In this document: in pieces, positions 8,948 through 17,419 of the stretch
How the letters are laid out: every line of letters begins with the position of its first letter
Position numbering within the stretch: position 1 is the first letter of the stretch
Source: Chthoniobacteraceae bacterium
GTDB lineage: Bacteria; Verrucomicrobiota; Verrucomicrobiia; Chthoniobacterales; Chthoniobacteraceae
NCBI GenBank assembly: GCA_947479475.1
Contig: CANJZW010000054.1
Location: forward strand, 1 to 33,019
DNA: 33,019 nucleotides
Direction: 5' to 3'
Position numbers and translations under genes: made by a program
The notes under the pieces: model-generated
What the model was told of the DNA's origin: nothing
Databases searched by the model: none
What the model saw: only the letters and a program-made list of their open reading frames with translations

Positions 8948-9638
8948 GCGGCGTTCACTTGCAGAATGGCTTCCTGCCTTGCTGCAAACGGCGGATCCGC
9001 TCTTCCCCACCGGTGCGTATGCGCATTCTTTCGGCTTGGAGGAATTGGTGCGTCTCGGTCGCGTGACCAATGAGGCAGGACTGGCTCAATTTTTAATGAC
9101 CCAGATGCTGCCGCAACTTCAACGCCTCGAATTACCATACCTGCGTTTTGGAATCGAGGCAGCCCATTCCGTGGAAGATCTCAGCGCCCTCGATCATGAA
9201 ATTCACGCGTGGAAACTAGCGGCAGAAGCCCGCTCCTCAAGTTGTCAAATCGGAACGCGCCGTTTGGCTGCACTGCAAACGACAAGCTCTGATCAACGAC
9301 TCCTCGCCTATTCCGCCGCAGTGAAAAGCGGCAAGGCCAACGGGCATCATCTTTGCGCATGCTCTATACAAGCGCTCATCCAGGGAACCCCGACGGAAGC
9401 GGCCTTGTTTGTCTACGGCTATCAGTCTTTTGCAGGCGCCTGCACCGCGGCACTAAAACTGATACGGATCGGACAAGACGCCTCCCAACGAGTCCTGTCA
9501 AAAGCCTTGAAGCTGCTTCCTGATGCCGTCACCCACTCTCTCGCTGTCCAAAGAGAGAATGCCGGGTGTTTTTCTCCCCTCTTGGAAATTGCGACGATGC
9601 GCCATGCCTTCGCAAACGAAAGACTCTTCATTTCATGA
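8937..9638 (+). CDS. ureF: Urease accessory protein UreF
   Basis: Accessory protein of the urease activation complex that regulates the UreG GTPase, 233 residues from ATG 8937 (a GTG at 8925 is also possible). The family start LLQTADPLFPTGAYAHSFGLE is clear, followed by the all-helical body and the ending IATMRHAFANERLFIS. It overlaps ureE by 11 or 23 bases. UreF normally works with UreD/UreH and UreG, but neither gene follows: the next gene is on the other strand 38 bases later. Confidence 0.93.
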   Translation: MASERRSLAEWLPALLQTADPLFPTGAYAHSFGLEELVRLGRVTNEAGLAQFLMTQMLPQLQRLELPYLRFGIEAAHSVEDLSALDHEIHAWKLAAEARSSSCQIGTRRLAALQTTSSDQRLLAYSAAVKSGKANGHHLCACSIQALIQGTPTEAALFVYGYQSFAGACTAALKLIRIGQDASQRVLSKALKLLPDAVTHSLAVQRENAGCFSPLLEIATMRHAFANERLFIS

Positions 9639-9676
9639 GGCGCACGACTTTTAGAAGATCTCGCGATGTGACGGGC

Positions 9677-10591
9677 CTATTTCGCAGACATTTTTTCGAC
9701 CTGCGCGCGAATGCTTTCGGCCATCTTACCTTCCTCTGATTCAGGATCCAACGCCTTCACATCCTCAGCCAATTTCAATGCAGTGCGGTTGTCCTTGGGA
9801 GGCATTAGAAAATTCAAAACATCGAGCAACGCCTGCTGCTTTTGTTTTACTGTCAATTTGGGATGCTCCGCGACGAACTTATCCGCTTCGGCCCGGACTG
9901 CTTCTCCTCCCTGCTCCAACTTGGATTTTAAATTCTGCCGGTGTTCACGCATGGCCTGCACAAAGCCGAACTTCGATTCCAACCCGAGAGAATCCGCGGC
10001 ATCCAAAGCCCTGATTTCATCCAGCGTCGACTTATAGTGAACCGCAACCATCTCCTCAGGCACAACATCGAGCCCGTCTTTCAGCGCTCGCGCCTTTTCA
10101 AGACCGGATGCGCCCGCCGCCTTCTGAAAGGCCGCATCACGCTTTTCTAAATTACCCCGTAAATCCCCAAGATGTTTCAGATAGGCCTCGGGCCCGCCCT
10201 TCTCATAACCCGTCCGAGCAAAGGGGCGACCTGTGGCGTCTGTAAGTAGAATCGTGGGATAACCCGTGACGGCATAAGCCTGCTGCAACTTTTCGTTTTG
10301 CTCCTGAATCGGTTTTGAAACTTTGGACTGGTCCTGGGGATAATCCAGTTCAAGGAGGACGAAACCGTTCGGTGCGGCTTTCTTAAAAGCCTCTGTCTCA
10401 AACACCTCTTTGCGCAGACGAATGCACCATGTACACCAGTCTGACCCGGTGAAATCCATGAGGATTGCCTTCTTTTCAGTGGCGGCCTGCGCCTTTGCTT
10501 TTTCAAAATCAACGAGCCACCCCTCCGAGGCAAAGGCTGAAATGGAAACGGCGAAGACTATCGAGGTTGTTAGAGCGACTGGGGATCTCAT
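9677..10591 (-). CDS. Secreted thioredoxin-fold protein
   Basis: 304 residues with an N-terminal signal peptide (VALTTSIVFAVSISAFA, cleavage near residue 22). A thioredoxin domain follows: WCTWC gives C53 and C56, and TGYPT has the cis-proline P112. Residues about 150-304 are helical and charged with no motif I recognise. This layout, a short exported thioredoxin with a helical tail, is common in Verrucomicrobia and Planctomycetes. It probably reduces or oxidises disulfides of exported proteins. It is the last gene in a same-strand row behind two large exported redox proteins, from which it is separated by 169 bases, so it may have its own promoter. Confidence 0.88.
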   Translation of the reverse strand: MRSPVALTTSIVFAVSISAFASEGWLVDFEKAKAQAATEKKAILMDFTGSDWCTWCIRLRKEVFETEAFKKAAPNGFVLLELDYPQDQSKVSKPIQEQNEKLQQAYAVTGYPTILLTDATGRPFARTGYEKGGPEAYLKHLGDLRGNLEKRDAAFQKAAGASGLEKARALKDGLDVVPEEMVAVHYKSTLDEIRALDAADSLGLESKFGFVQAMREHRQNLKSKLEQGGEAVRAEADKFVAEHPKLTVKQKQQALLDVLNFLMPPKDNRTALKLAEDVKALDPESEEGKMAESIRAQVEKMSAK

Positions 10592-10760
10592 TCCTATAGC
10601 GCATCCGTTTCACCGCGCTTCGGCAAGTAAGATTGGCCCATCTCCGCTTTTTTAACCCAAATCAGCGACGATCATTCCATTCCCAACCCATAGGGCAGCA
10701 CGAAGCTTGCCCCATACAAAAACCGTCTGCATTGGCCGGCTCAAAAGGGCGAGGTTGGAA

Positions 10761-13700
10761 CTAGGGCTTCACCACAGCCATCAAATAGGAAAACAGGTCC
10801 CTCAATTCAGCGTCAGCCAGTCCACTTAAAAGGCCCTCCGGCATGATGGATACAGGGCTGGCTTCGAGCGAAATCAACTCCGCCTGGCGGATCGCCGTTT
10901 TATTCCCCACCATGTCGCGCAGAACGACACCGCCCAACCCTTGGGTCTCCAGCATCCCTGTGACCACCTGACCGTTCCGAAGCCTGGCAGTGTAATTTGC
11001 GAAGCCTTCCCGAATTTCGAGACTTGGATACACAATGTTATCCACCCAAAAATCGATACTAGCCCTCTCATAACCCGTGAGATCCGGTCCCACCGCTCCG
11101 CCTTTATCAAAAAGTTTATGGCAGGCAACGCACCTCGCCTCAAACTGCGCCGCTCCTCGAAGCGCATCCCCACTGCCGTCTCTAACTACTTTTCGCAATC
11201 GCAGCGCCTCCGCCGCTCTGGTTTCGAGTGAACCCTGACCGAACGCCCCAGGCCAATGCCTGCGAATCGATTCTTCAATCGCCAGGTCCTTGTGCTGCTG
11301 TAAAAGATTCACAATTTCAGGAGTAAAGTGTTTTACAGGAATCTTCCAGGCATCCACCGCCTCCATTAACGAGAGAGCCCATTCCCGCCGGCCTGCGAGA
11401 AGCCGCAACGCATCTTCCCGAACGTTTTTATCCCCGCCAAACTTGGCCTCGTATCCACTTACAATGGTTTTGGGAATGGTCTCGGAAGAAAATCTCGCGG
11501 CATTGGTGAGCAACACGCGTTTCAGCCCCATCGGGGTTGAATTGTTGCCCATGAGCGAAACAAAAGAAGGTACAGCCTCCTCGCGACCGCCTTCGGAAAG
11601 GGCCTTGGCAAGGGCGATGCGCTCCGGAACAGAGGCACTCGAATCCGCGAGGCGCTTAAGCGCTGCGGGGACGGCCCCTGAACTTCCAGAGCGCAAAGCC
11701 GCCACAGCGGAGCCCCCACTCTGGGACTCGAGATGATGCTGCAGGGCCCGCGCCAGCCCCTCGGGCAATTTTGGAAATTCTGAACCTTCGAAAGCAGAGG
11801 CCATTCCCGTCAAAAACATTTCCTGAGAACCCGCCTTTGAAAAAACGGCAAGAAGGCGCTCACACGCGGCAAAATCCCCGGCGCCCCCGCCGGAGGCAAT
11901 CCTCTGCCCCAACCGTTTCACGAGAAAGTTCGTAAACACGGGAGAAACGAGCAGGGACGGAGTCTCTTCTAAGAACGCGAGGACCTGCTCCCTCTCTGCC
12001 CCACACTTTGACTCCAAGGCCCACCAGGCAAGCAGCGGAAGGTGCGTCTCTCCAACAGGAATCTCTGAGCTCACCACACTTAATATCGGCAATGCAATCC
12101 CCGCTGGCAAACGCTTCGCAGAAGCAAGCAATTGGGCGCGCACTTCGAGATGTGTTTCCCCGCTGGCAAGATTTGCCAGAGGCTTGGCGCAGCTCTTCCA
12201 TGCAGCCCCTTTTTCTCCGATCACTTTGACCGCCCACCGTCTCACATACGGGTCGCGGTGCAAGAGCATCTCGCTAGCAATGGTCGCATCAACGCCATCC
12301 AACATGTCGAGGGCAAACAGAGCGTCCAAGGCGTATACGTCAGTCTGGGACCGTGCCTTTTCCAACAGGGCAGGCACGAGCTCTGAGAGTCGGCGCCAGC
12401 TGATCTCCAGGGCCGCCTGACGGCGAAACCAGCGGTTGGCATGAGAGAGATATCCTAGAAGTTCGCGGGCAGGCGCGGTATGCAGATCAAACGGGACAAG
12501 CCGCGGCGCCGCTCCCGCTGGCCGCACACGATAGATACGGCCGCTCGTTTTATGCCAGTCATCCACCGGCCGCACGTGGCTGAGACGCGTATCGTACCAA
12601 TCGGCGAGGTACAACGCGCCATCTGGGCCAACCTTCGCGTCCACCGGACGGAACCAGCGATCCGGTGTCGTTAGGAGGTCTGCTTCGTCGCGTGTGCGAA
12701 AGCTGGATCCGTCTGCAAGCCGGTTGCTGACATAGACGAGGTTTGCCAGCGAATTAGGAGCGATGATGTGGTCTTCGTACCCTTCGCCGAGCAACCCACC
12801 CTCATAGACCACAAACGCCTGAGGAAACCGCTTCGCGTCTCCTTCATGCTTCATGTGCTCGAACCAGCCGAACGCGTAGGAGTTGGTGAGCGGGCCGTGT
12901 TTTCCCCAAGACTTTATCCCGTAACTTCCCTGTTCGTAATGCATCCCGCGTGTTCCACCACCGTTTGTCCCGGAAAACACGCGCCCCTTTGCGTCGATAT
13001 CCAAACTAAAGGTGTTGCCTCCCCCTTCTGCGTACACTTCGAATTTTTTTAAGCCGGGATGATAGCGCCAAATACACTGCCCTTCAAAGCGGACGCTTTT
13101 GGAAGCTCCCGAACTTACATTGCCCGTGCACGTGCTCCCTTGAGCGCCGTATAGCCATCCATCCACGCCCCATTGCAGGCTGTTTGCTACCGAGTGCGTG
13201 TCCTCAATCCCGAAACCGCTCAAGGCAACCTCGGGCGGACCGTCGGGCTTCCCGTCGCCATCGGCATCCGGGTAACGCAACAGGTAGGGAGGATTCAAAA
13301 CCCAAATCGCACCCGCACCTGGAAGTGCTGCGCTTGCGATGTTTAGACCGGTGATGGCGTCGAAATGCCGGTCGAAAACGCCCTCCCCATTGGTGTCTGT
13401 AAAAACAGTGATCTTGTCTGCGCCCGGTTGGCCCTGAGGCGGCGGCAGCGGGACGTGGTCGAATTTCGCACGCAAGTGCTGGTCGTAACTGACCACCTTG
13501 AGTCCGGCAGGAAACTGATACTGTAAGTACTGAACCACCCAGAGTTGGCCCCGGGAGTCCCAGTTCATGTAAAGGGGTTGATTCACCTCAGGCTCAGATG
13601 CCATCAGATCAATAGCGAGACCCGGCCGTAGTTTAAACAGACTCGCTGCCTGCGCTGGCGGTGTGGGCGGAGTCCCATCGGCGAGTGTGCCTCGGCCCGC

Positions 13701-13820
13701 GTAGGTTTCCATAATTTTGCGAACCTGTTCATTACCCGCGGCAGACGGCACTTCTGCACAGTGCGCGACAGCCAGAGGCAGCCACAAAATCACGCCAAGG
13801 GGGAGGCTCATGTGTTTCAT
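10761..13820 (-). CDS. PVC-type membrane-bound dehydrogenase with HEAT repeats and c-type heme domain
   Basis: 1019 residues. Order of domains: signal peptide (SLPLGVILWLPLAVAHCA); a beta-propeller of the 'putative membrane-bound dehydrogenase' type over about residues 60-440, with the calcium-type loop DADGDGKPDG; helical HEAT-like repeats at about 450-850; and a C-terminal cytochrome c module with CVACH at 897-901 and a likely distal methionine near 993 (SIMPEGLL). This is a standard architecture in Verrucomicrobia and Planctomycetes. The substrate is unknown; a role in oxidising sugars or alcohols at the cell surface is family speculation. It starts 19 bases after the redoxin-monooxygenase fusion and is probably cotranscribed with it. 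ATG 13820 or the ATG three codons later could start it. Confidence 0.9.
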   Translation of the reverse strand: MKHMSLPLGVILWLPLAVAHCAEVPSAAGNEQVRKIMETYAGRGTLADGTPPTPPAQAASLFKLRPGLAIDLMASEPEVNQPLYMNWDSRGQLWVVQYLQYQFPAGLKVVSYDQHLRAKFDHVPLPPPQGQPGADKITVFTDTNGEGVFDRHFDAITGLNIASAALPGAGAIWVLNPPYLLRYPDADGDGKPDGPPEVALSGFGIEDTHSVANSLQWGVDGWLYGAQGSTCTGNVSSGASKSVRFEGQCIWRYHPGLKKFEVYAEGGGNTFSLDIDAKGRVFSGTNGGGTRGMHYEQGSYGIKSWGKHGPLTNSYAFGWFEHMKHEGDAKRFPQAFVVYEGGLLGEGYEDHIIAPNSLANLVYVSNRLADGSSFRTRDEADLLTTPDRWFRPVDAKVGPDGALYLADWYDTRLSHVRPVDDWHKTSGRIYRVRPAGAAPRLVPFDLHTAPARELLGYLSHANRWFRRQAALEISWRRLSELVPALLEKARSQTDVYALDALFALDMLDGVDATIASEMLLHRDPYVRRWAVKVIGEKGAAWKSCAKPLANLASGETHLEVRAQLLASAKRLPAGIALPILSVVSSEIPVGETHLPLLAWWALESKCGAEREQVLAFLEETPSLLVSPVFTNFLVKRLGQRIASGGGAGDFAACERLLAVFSKAGSQEMFLTGMASAFEGSEFPKLPEGLARALQHHLESQSGGSAVAALRSGSSGAVPAALKRLADSSASVPERIALAKALSEGGREEAVPSFVSLMGNNSTPMGLKRVLLTNAARFSSETIPKTIVSGYEAKFGGDKNVREDALRLLAGRREWALSLMEAVDAWKIPVKHFTPEIVNLLQQHKDLAIEESIRRHWPGAFGQGSLETRAAEALRLRKVVRDGSGDALRGAAQFEARCVACHKLFDKGGAVGPDLTGYERASIDFWVDNIVYPSLEIREGFANYTARLRNGQVVTGMLETQGLGGVVLRDMVGNKTAIRQAELISLEASPVSIMPEGLLSGLADAELRDLFSYLMAVVKP

Positions 13821-13839
13821 AAAGAGGGGGAATCTGTTC

Positions 13840-15636
13840 TTAAGGCTTTGTTTTGACGGGACTAAAAACCTCGAGGTAGCCGATGAGCATCTCGTCGTAG
13901 GTTTGAGGCCCCCACTTCACGAGCTTGGAAGGGTCGGGGTTCGCCTTATTTTCGGAGCTATTATCAAATACGGCAGTCACACGGACGTGGCTGCCCTTTG
14001 GAATAAACTTGGGCTGCTTGAGGTCGTAACTCAACTGCCAATTGAAGTCGTAATGAGGAATATCCAGCAAGGTCTCAGAGCGGCCATCGGCATAAATAAC
14101 CTCATAGCGGAACGCCTTGCCTCGCACGTGCATGTGCGGCATGAAACTGGTGATATTCAGGTCCAAAGGCACCCTTTGATCGCGGGTCTCAACATGGTTC
14201 TCAGCGTTCGGAGGAATGGCCAAGTCACGGTTTTGAATTCCGACCACCTTGGACTCAAATGCTGGAGGTTCCTTTGCAAAAACCAATCCGATGCGCATTT
14301 GCTCCTGCACCGGGCGACCGTTGGGGGTGTAGTGAATCTGAAAAGCCAGTTTCGATCCCGCAGGCAACCGCCGGGCGAAACCCTTGGGGGAAATCCGGGC
14401 CCCGTTCCCAGGCACGTAGGCCGCCCAAAAACTTTCGCCTCCATCTCCGGCTTTCTTCGCATCAGCCCCCTTGGGCAGGAGTTGTACAATCACGTGATGA
14501 ACCACGTCGCGCTCCGAGGGTAAAATCTCCACCGCTTCCACCCATTCGTCTTCGCTCAAACCCGTCTCCAAATAGGCCCACTGGTAAGGAATCACTCCCT
14601 GAGCCGGAATCGAAAATGGCTTGGGCAGTTGAAGCACAAGGTCGGGCTTCGGAATGCTCCAATCTTCAGAGAACAAAAGCGGCGCAGGTGCATCTGCAAA
14701 ATCTCCGACCGGTCGGTCCGCAGATTCCACCCACGCCAGCAAATCAGCCTTGTCCCGTGGCGATAACGAACGGTCATTTGCCCAAGGATTCTCGGCGCCT
14801 GCAAGAATCGGGGCAGCAAACCAGGGAGGCATGTGGCCCTGTTCAACAACTCGGCGAATCGTTTTTGCCCGGTCTTTTACGGCATCGATCGACTCCAAGG
14901 AAAACGGTGCGATCCCTTTCGGACGGTGGCATTGGATGCAGTTTTGCTGCAAGATCCGGGCAATATCCCGGTGGTACGTCACACCTCCAGCCAACGCCCC
15001 CTTGTCCCCAGGCAAGTCAAGCTCGCATCCGGGCGCTTCAGTCGCGGCAATGCGCGGCAGATGGCCGGCGAGGAGGGCATCGACGGCATCAAGCAGATAG
15101 GAATTACGCGGCGCGCTCAGATGGTAACCAAGCCCGAACTGGTCATCAATGGCGCCGCGATACACCAAAGTTCTGTTCGAATCCAAAAGCATCACCTCCG
15201 TGGTACTCGAGGCACGGAGCGCAGTGGCCAGCGTCAGACCCGAGTCGTTTACGTAAGGTGCCGCGAGGTGGTGTGCCTCAATAAAAGAGGCAATCTCACC
15301 GGAGTTCTCACTCGGAAACGGATTAACCAAAAGAAGCTCTATCTGTTTTGCAGAGAGTTTTTTTTGTAACGCTGAAAGCGTATCTGCATAACGTTTGCTC
15401 ACGGGGCAGGTCGTGCTGGTCATCGCCACAACCATTCCCCTGCCCTTGAGCAGATCGCTCAGTTTGAGAGTGCGTCCGTCAATCGTTCTAAATTCAGCAT
15501 CCGGCAGTTGCCTCCCTACCCCAGCATCCCCCGCTCGCACGAGGCTGGGTCCCTCCGGAACCGCAGTTTGGGCCACGACTTCGACGCCTTTAAAAAAAAG
15601 GGCGGCAATGGCGAGGGCAGCGAGAGATCGGCTCAT
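13840..15636 (-). CDS. Secreted redoxin - cytochrome c - copper monooxygenase fusion
   Basis: 598 residues from the ATG at 15636; the frame extends to a TTG at 15645 but ATG fits the signal peptide (SLAALAIAALFFKG) better. Numbering below counts from the TTG. Residues 45-200 are a redoxin domain with a single cysteine in STTCPVSKRY (C80). A c-type heme site CIQCH is at 236-240. Residues about 330-601 resemble the copper type II ascorbate-dependent monooxygenase fold (peptidylglycine hydroxylase type): candidate copper ligands are H383 and H384 (VVHHVIVQ), H438 (QIHYTPNG), H504 and H506 (FMPHMHVRG) and M586 (DEMLIGYLEV). The full ligand set appears intact. The real substrate is unknown. The neighbours are a heme dehydrogenase and a thioredoxin on the same strand. 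Confidence 0.87.
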   Translation of the reverse strand: MSRSLAALAIAALFFKGVEVVAQTAVPEGPSLVRAGDAGVGRQLPDAEFRTIDGRTLKLSDLLKGRGMVVAMTSTTCPVSKRYADTLSALQKKLSAKQIELLLVNPFPSENSGEIASFIEAHHLAAPYVNDSGLTLATALRASSTTEVMLLDSNRTLVYRGAIDDQFGLGYHLSAPRNSYLLDAVDALLAGHLPRIAATEAPGCELDLPGDKGALAGGVTYHRDIARILQQNCIQCHRPKGIAPFSLESIDAVKDRAKTIRRVVEQGHMPPWFAAPILAGAENPWANDRSLSPRDKADLLAWVESADRPVGDFADAPAPLLFSEDWSIPKPDLVLQLPKPFSIPAQGVIPYQWAYLETGLSEDEWVEAVEILPSERDVVHHVIVQLLPKGADAKKAGDGGESFWAAYVPGNGARISPKGFARRLPAGSKLAFQIHYTPNGRPVQEQMRIGLVFAKEPPAFESKVVGIQNRDLAIPPNAENHVETRDQRVPLDLNITSFMPHMHVRGKAFRYEVIYADGRSETLLDIPHYDFNWQLSYDLKQPKFIPKGSHVRVTAVFDNSSENKANPDPSKLVKWGPQTYDEMLIGYLEVFSPVKTKP

Positions 15637-15687
15637 GGGAGGCAAAGCGCGCTATAACCGCCCTCGGCCGTAGCGCTGAACCGAATT

Positions 15688-16686
15688 TTAGAGGTACTCG
15701 GCGATTTGCACCGCATTCAGGGCAGCTCCCTTCAGAAGCTGATCACCAGCAACCCAAAATGCCAATCCATTGTCCAGGGCACAGTCCAACCGTAGACGCC
15801 CCACTTGGCAGTCGTCCTGCCCGGCGCACACCAGAGGAAGCGGGTACTTATTGTGGGCAGGATCGTCGACCACCTGCAATCCCGGCGCATTCAACAGCGC
15901 TGCCCGGGCGGCTTCCAACGAGACGGGCCGCTCAAATTCGGCATTCACCGCGACCGAGTGAGCCCTGTACACGGGCACGCGCACGCACGTCACGGACGCA
16001 CGAAAGGAACCGTGATGCATGATCCGTCGTCCCTCGTTTTCCATCTTCATTTCCTCTTTAGTGTAGCCCGTCTCCAGGAAACTATCGACGTGCGGCAGGA
16101 CATTAAAAGCGATCTGGTGCGGGTATACGTGTGTCTCCACGGGCCGACCGGCGACGAGGGCGTCCACCTGATTGCGGAGTTCCTCGATGGCCTGTGCACC
16201 GGTCCCCGAAACGGCCTGATAGGAGGCGGCAAAAACACGTTTAACACCGAATGCCTGATGTAACGGCCACAGCGCCATCAGCGTAATTGCCGTAGTGCAG
16301 TTTGGATTGGCGATGATCCCCCGACTCAGCTTGATGTCTGAAGCGTTGATCTCTGGCACCACCAAGGGCACGTGTTCATCCATGCGAAAGGCACTCGAAT
16401 TATCCACAACCACGGCCCCCGACTGGACGGCAACCGGAGCGAACGCCTTGGAAATAGATCCGCCCGCGCTGAACAAAGCGACATCCACACCGTGAAAAGA
16501 GTTTTCACCCAGCGTCTGCACTTCAATCTCCTCCCCCTTAAACGTCAGGCGGCGCCCGGCGGACTTTGCCGAGGCTAACAAAGTTAACTTGCCCACAGGA
16601 AAATTCCTGCGCTCAAGAACCTTTAGCATTTCCACGCCTACAGCGCCCGTGGCACCAACAATAGCTACATGAACATTCCGACTCAT
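15688..16686 (-). CDS. asd: Aspartate-semialdehyde dehydrogenase
   Basis: Cytoplasmic enzyme that makes aspartate semialdehyde from aspartyl phosphate with NADPH, for lysine, diaminopimelate, threonine and methionine. 332 residues from ATG 16686. Visible: nucleotide-binding VAIVGATGAVG at the start, catalytic cysteine in NPNCTT, the SYQAVSGTGAQAIEEL segment and the catalytic histidine region RVPVYRAHSVAVNAEF. The frame remains open to 16974, but those residues antisense the divergent transpeptidase gene and do not look like the family, so 16686 is chosen. It is followed on the same strand, after about 50 bases, by the redoxin fusion, whose function looks unrelated. Confidence 0.95.
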   Translation of the reverse strand: MSRNVHVAIVGATGAVGVEMLKVLERRNFPVGKLTLLASAKSAGRRLTFKGEEIEVQTLGENSFHGVDVALFSAGGSISKAFAPVAVQSGAVVVDNSSAFRMDEHVPLVVPEINASDIKLSRGIIANPNCTTAITLMALWPLHQAFGVKRVFAASYQAVSGTGAQAIEELRNQVDALVAGRPVETHVYPHQIAFNVLPHVDSFLETGYTKEEMKMENEGRRIMHHGSFRASVTCVRVPVYRAHSVAVNAEFERPVSLEAARAALLNAPGLQVVDDPAHNKYPLPLVCAGQDDCQVGRLRLDCALDNGLAFWVAGDQLLKGAALNAVQIAEYL

Positions 16687-16722
16687 AAAACAATCTGAAC
16701 CGTGTACAGTGTCAGAGTCACG

Positions 16723-17184
16723 ATGCAAATACGAGTTCATGTTCCCACCCAAACACTCGCCCTTTTGGACGAGGCCGGCGCCACTATCCGGAAATTTGTG
16801 ATCTCTACCTCTAAATTCGGCCTCGGATTTGCAGCAGGAAGCCAAAAGACACCCACGGGAAAGTTTCGCATCGAGTCCAAATGGGGCGACGGCGCTCCCT
16901 TGGGGGAAATTTTCGTCTCCAGAGTAGCCACGGGCCGGATCGGGACACCTGAAGACGAAACCGACCACGTGCAAACGCGGATCCTATGGCTGGAAGGCCT
17001 TGATCTTGAGAACACTAACACCCACTCCCGATACATTTACATCCACGGCACAAATGGAGAACACCTTTTGGGAACTCCTGCAAGCCATGGCTGCGTGCGC
17101 ATGAGCAACCAAGACGTTGTTGAATTATTCAATCTCGTAGAGACAGGAACCGTAGTTTCTATCCTCGATACGGATGAAGCGTGA
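16723..17184 (+). CDS. L,D-transpeptidase (YkuD-fold) protein
   Basis: 153 residues from ATG 16723; a GTG at 16702 would add seven residues. The YkuD catalytic motif is intact: the histidine of YIHGTNGE and SHGCVRMSNQDVVELF with the nucleophilic cysteine. Members normally cross-link peptidoglycan peptides in the periplasm. The open reading frame is almost nothing but the domain, and no signal peptide or membrane segment is visible with either start, which is odd for a cell-wall enzyme. The gene is divergent from asd, with only 36 bases between starts, so the two promoters must overlap or lie inside the coding regions. Confidence 0.85.
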   Translation: MQIRVHVPTQTLALLDEAGATIRKFVISTSKFGLGFAAGSQKTPTGKFRIESKWGDGAPLGEIFVSRVATGRIGTPEDETDHVQTRILWLEGLDLENTNTHSRYIYIHGTNGEHLLGTPASHGCVRMSNQDVVELFNLVETGTVVSILDTDEA

Positions 17185-17192
17185 AAAAAGCG

Positions 17193-17220
17193 TTGTCAGA
17201 AGTGCCCAAACTTCTAAAGA
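17193..17220 (+). promoter_or_regulatory. Candidate promoter with internal dyad before the small lipoprotein gene
   Basis: A -35-like TTGTCA (17193-17198) and a -10-like TAAAGA (17215-17220) are 16 bases apart. They would give a leader of about 40 bases before the ATG at 17266. An inverted repeat AGAAGT (17198-17203) / ACTTCT (17210-17215) lies between the two boxes and could be an operator or chance. Weak evidence from consensus matching by eye. Confidence 0.3.
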
Positions 17221-17265
17221 TGAAGGTTCGCCATTCCGGCGGACATCCTACAGAATACAAAAACT

Positions 17266-17388
17266 ATGAAACACATTGCTTTACTGACTATCGTTGCTGC
17301 GGCTTTCGGACTCGGCGCTTGCGCCAAGGACAGCAAGCCCACTTCCTCCGCTCCCGTTTCCAAAAACGTAAAGGGCTTCAAGAAGTAG
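17266..17388 (+). CDS. Small lipoprotein, 40 residues, unknown function
   Basis: ATG at 17266 to TAG at 17386-17388. The protein begins MKHIALLTIVAAAFGLGACA, a complete lipoprotein signal with lipobox LGAC, and continues as a short hydrophilic tail rich in Lys, Ser and Pro (KDSKPTSS ... KGFKK). After cleavage only about 22 residues would remain on the lipidated cysteine. A promoter candidate lies upstream and a strong terminator downstream, so it looks like an independent, probably well-expressed unit. Tiny lipoproteins of this kind are, from memory, seen in Verrucomicrobia; their function is unknown. Confidence 0.72.
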   Translation: MKHIALLTIVAAAFGLGACAKDSKPTSSAPVSKNVKGFKK

Positions 17389-17393
17389 TTCAG

Positions 17394-17410
17394 TCGGCCC
17401 TCGTGGCCGA
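17394..17410 (+). other. Hairpin after the small lipoprotein gene
   Basis: TCGGCC (17394-17399) and GGCCGA (17405-17410) form a perfect 6-bp stem around a 5-base loop, six bases after the lipoprotein stop and ten bases before a terminator. No T-tract follows, so it is not itself a terminator; it could stabilise the 3' end of the short transcript. Confidence 0.5.
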
Positions 17411-17419
17411 TTCAAAAGG

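Noticed and set aside
10680..10720. Hairpin near GGGCAGCACGAAGCTTGCCC between the heme dehydrogenase and thioredoxin genes
   Set aside because: A 7-bp stem with a bulge and no T-tract on either strand; may be chance.
13717..14523. Long + strand open frame opposite the dehydrogenase and redoxin fusion genes
   Set aside because: It spans the boundary of two convincing - strand genes and has no recognisable motif or coherent hydrophobic pattern; it is an antisense shadow.
14259..15284. 341-residue + strand open frame opposite the redoxin fusion
   Set aside because: Composition is dominated by Arg, Pro, Ser and Gln, typical of an antisense frame of GC-rich coding DNA; the - strand gene has clear motifs.
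16687..16974. N-terminal extension of asd by 96 residues
   Set aside because: The extension is antisense to the transpeptidase gene, lacks similarity to the family, and the standard nucleotide-binding start follows directly after ATG 16686.
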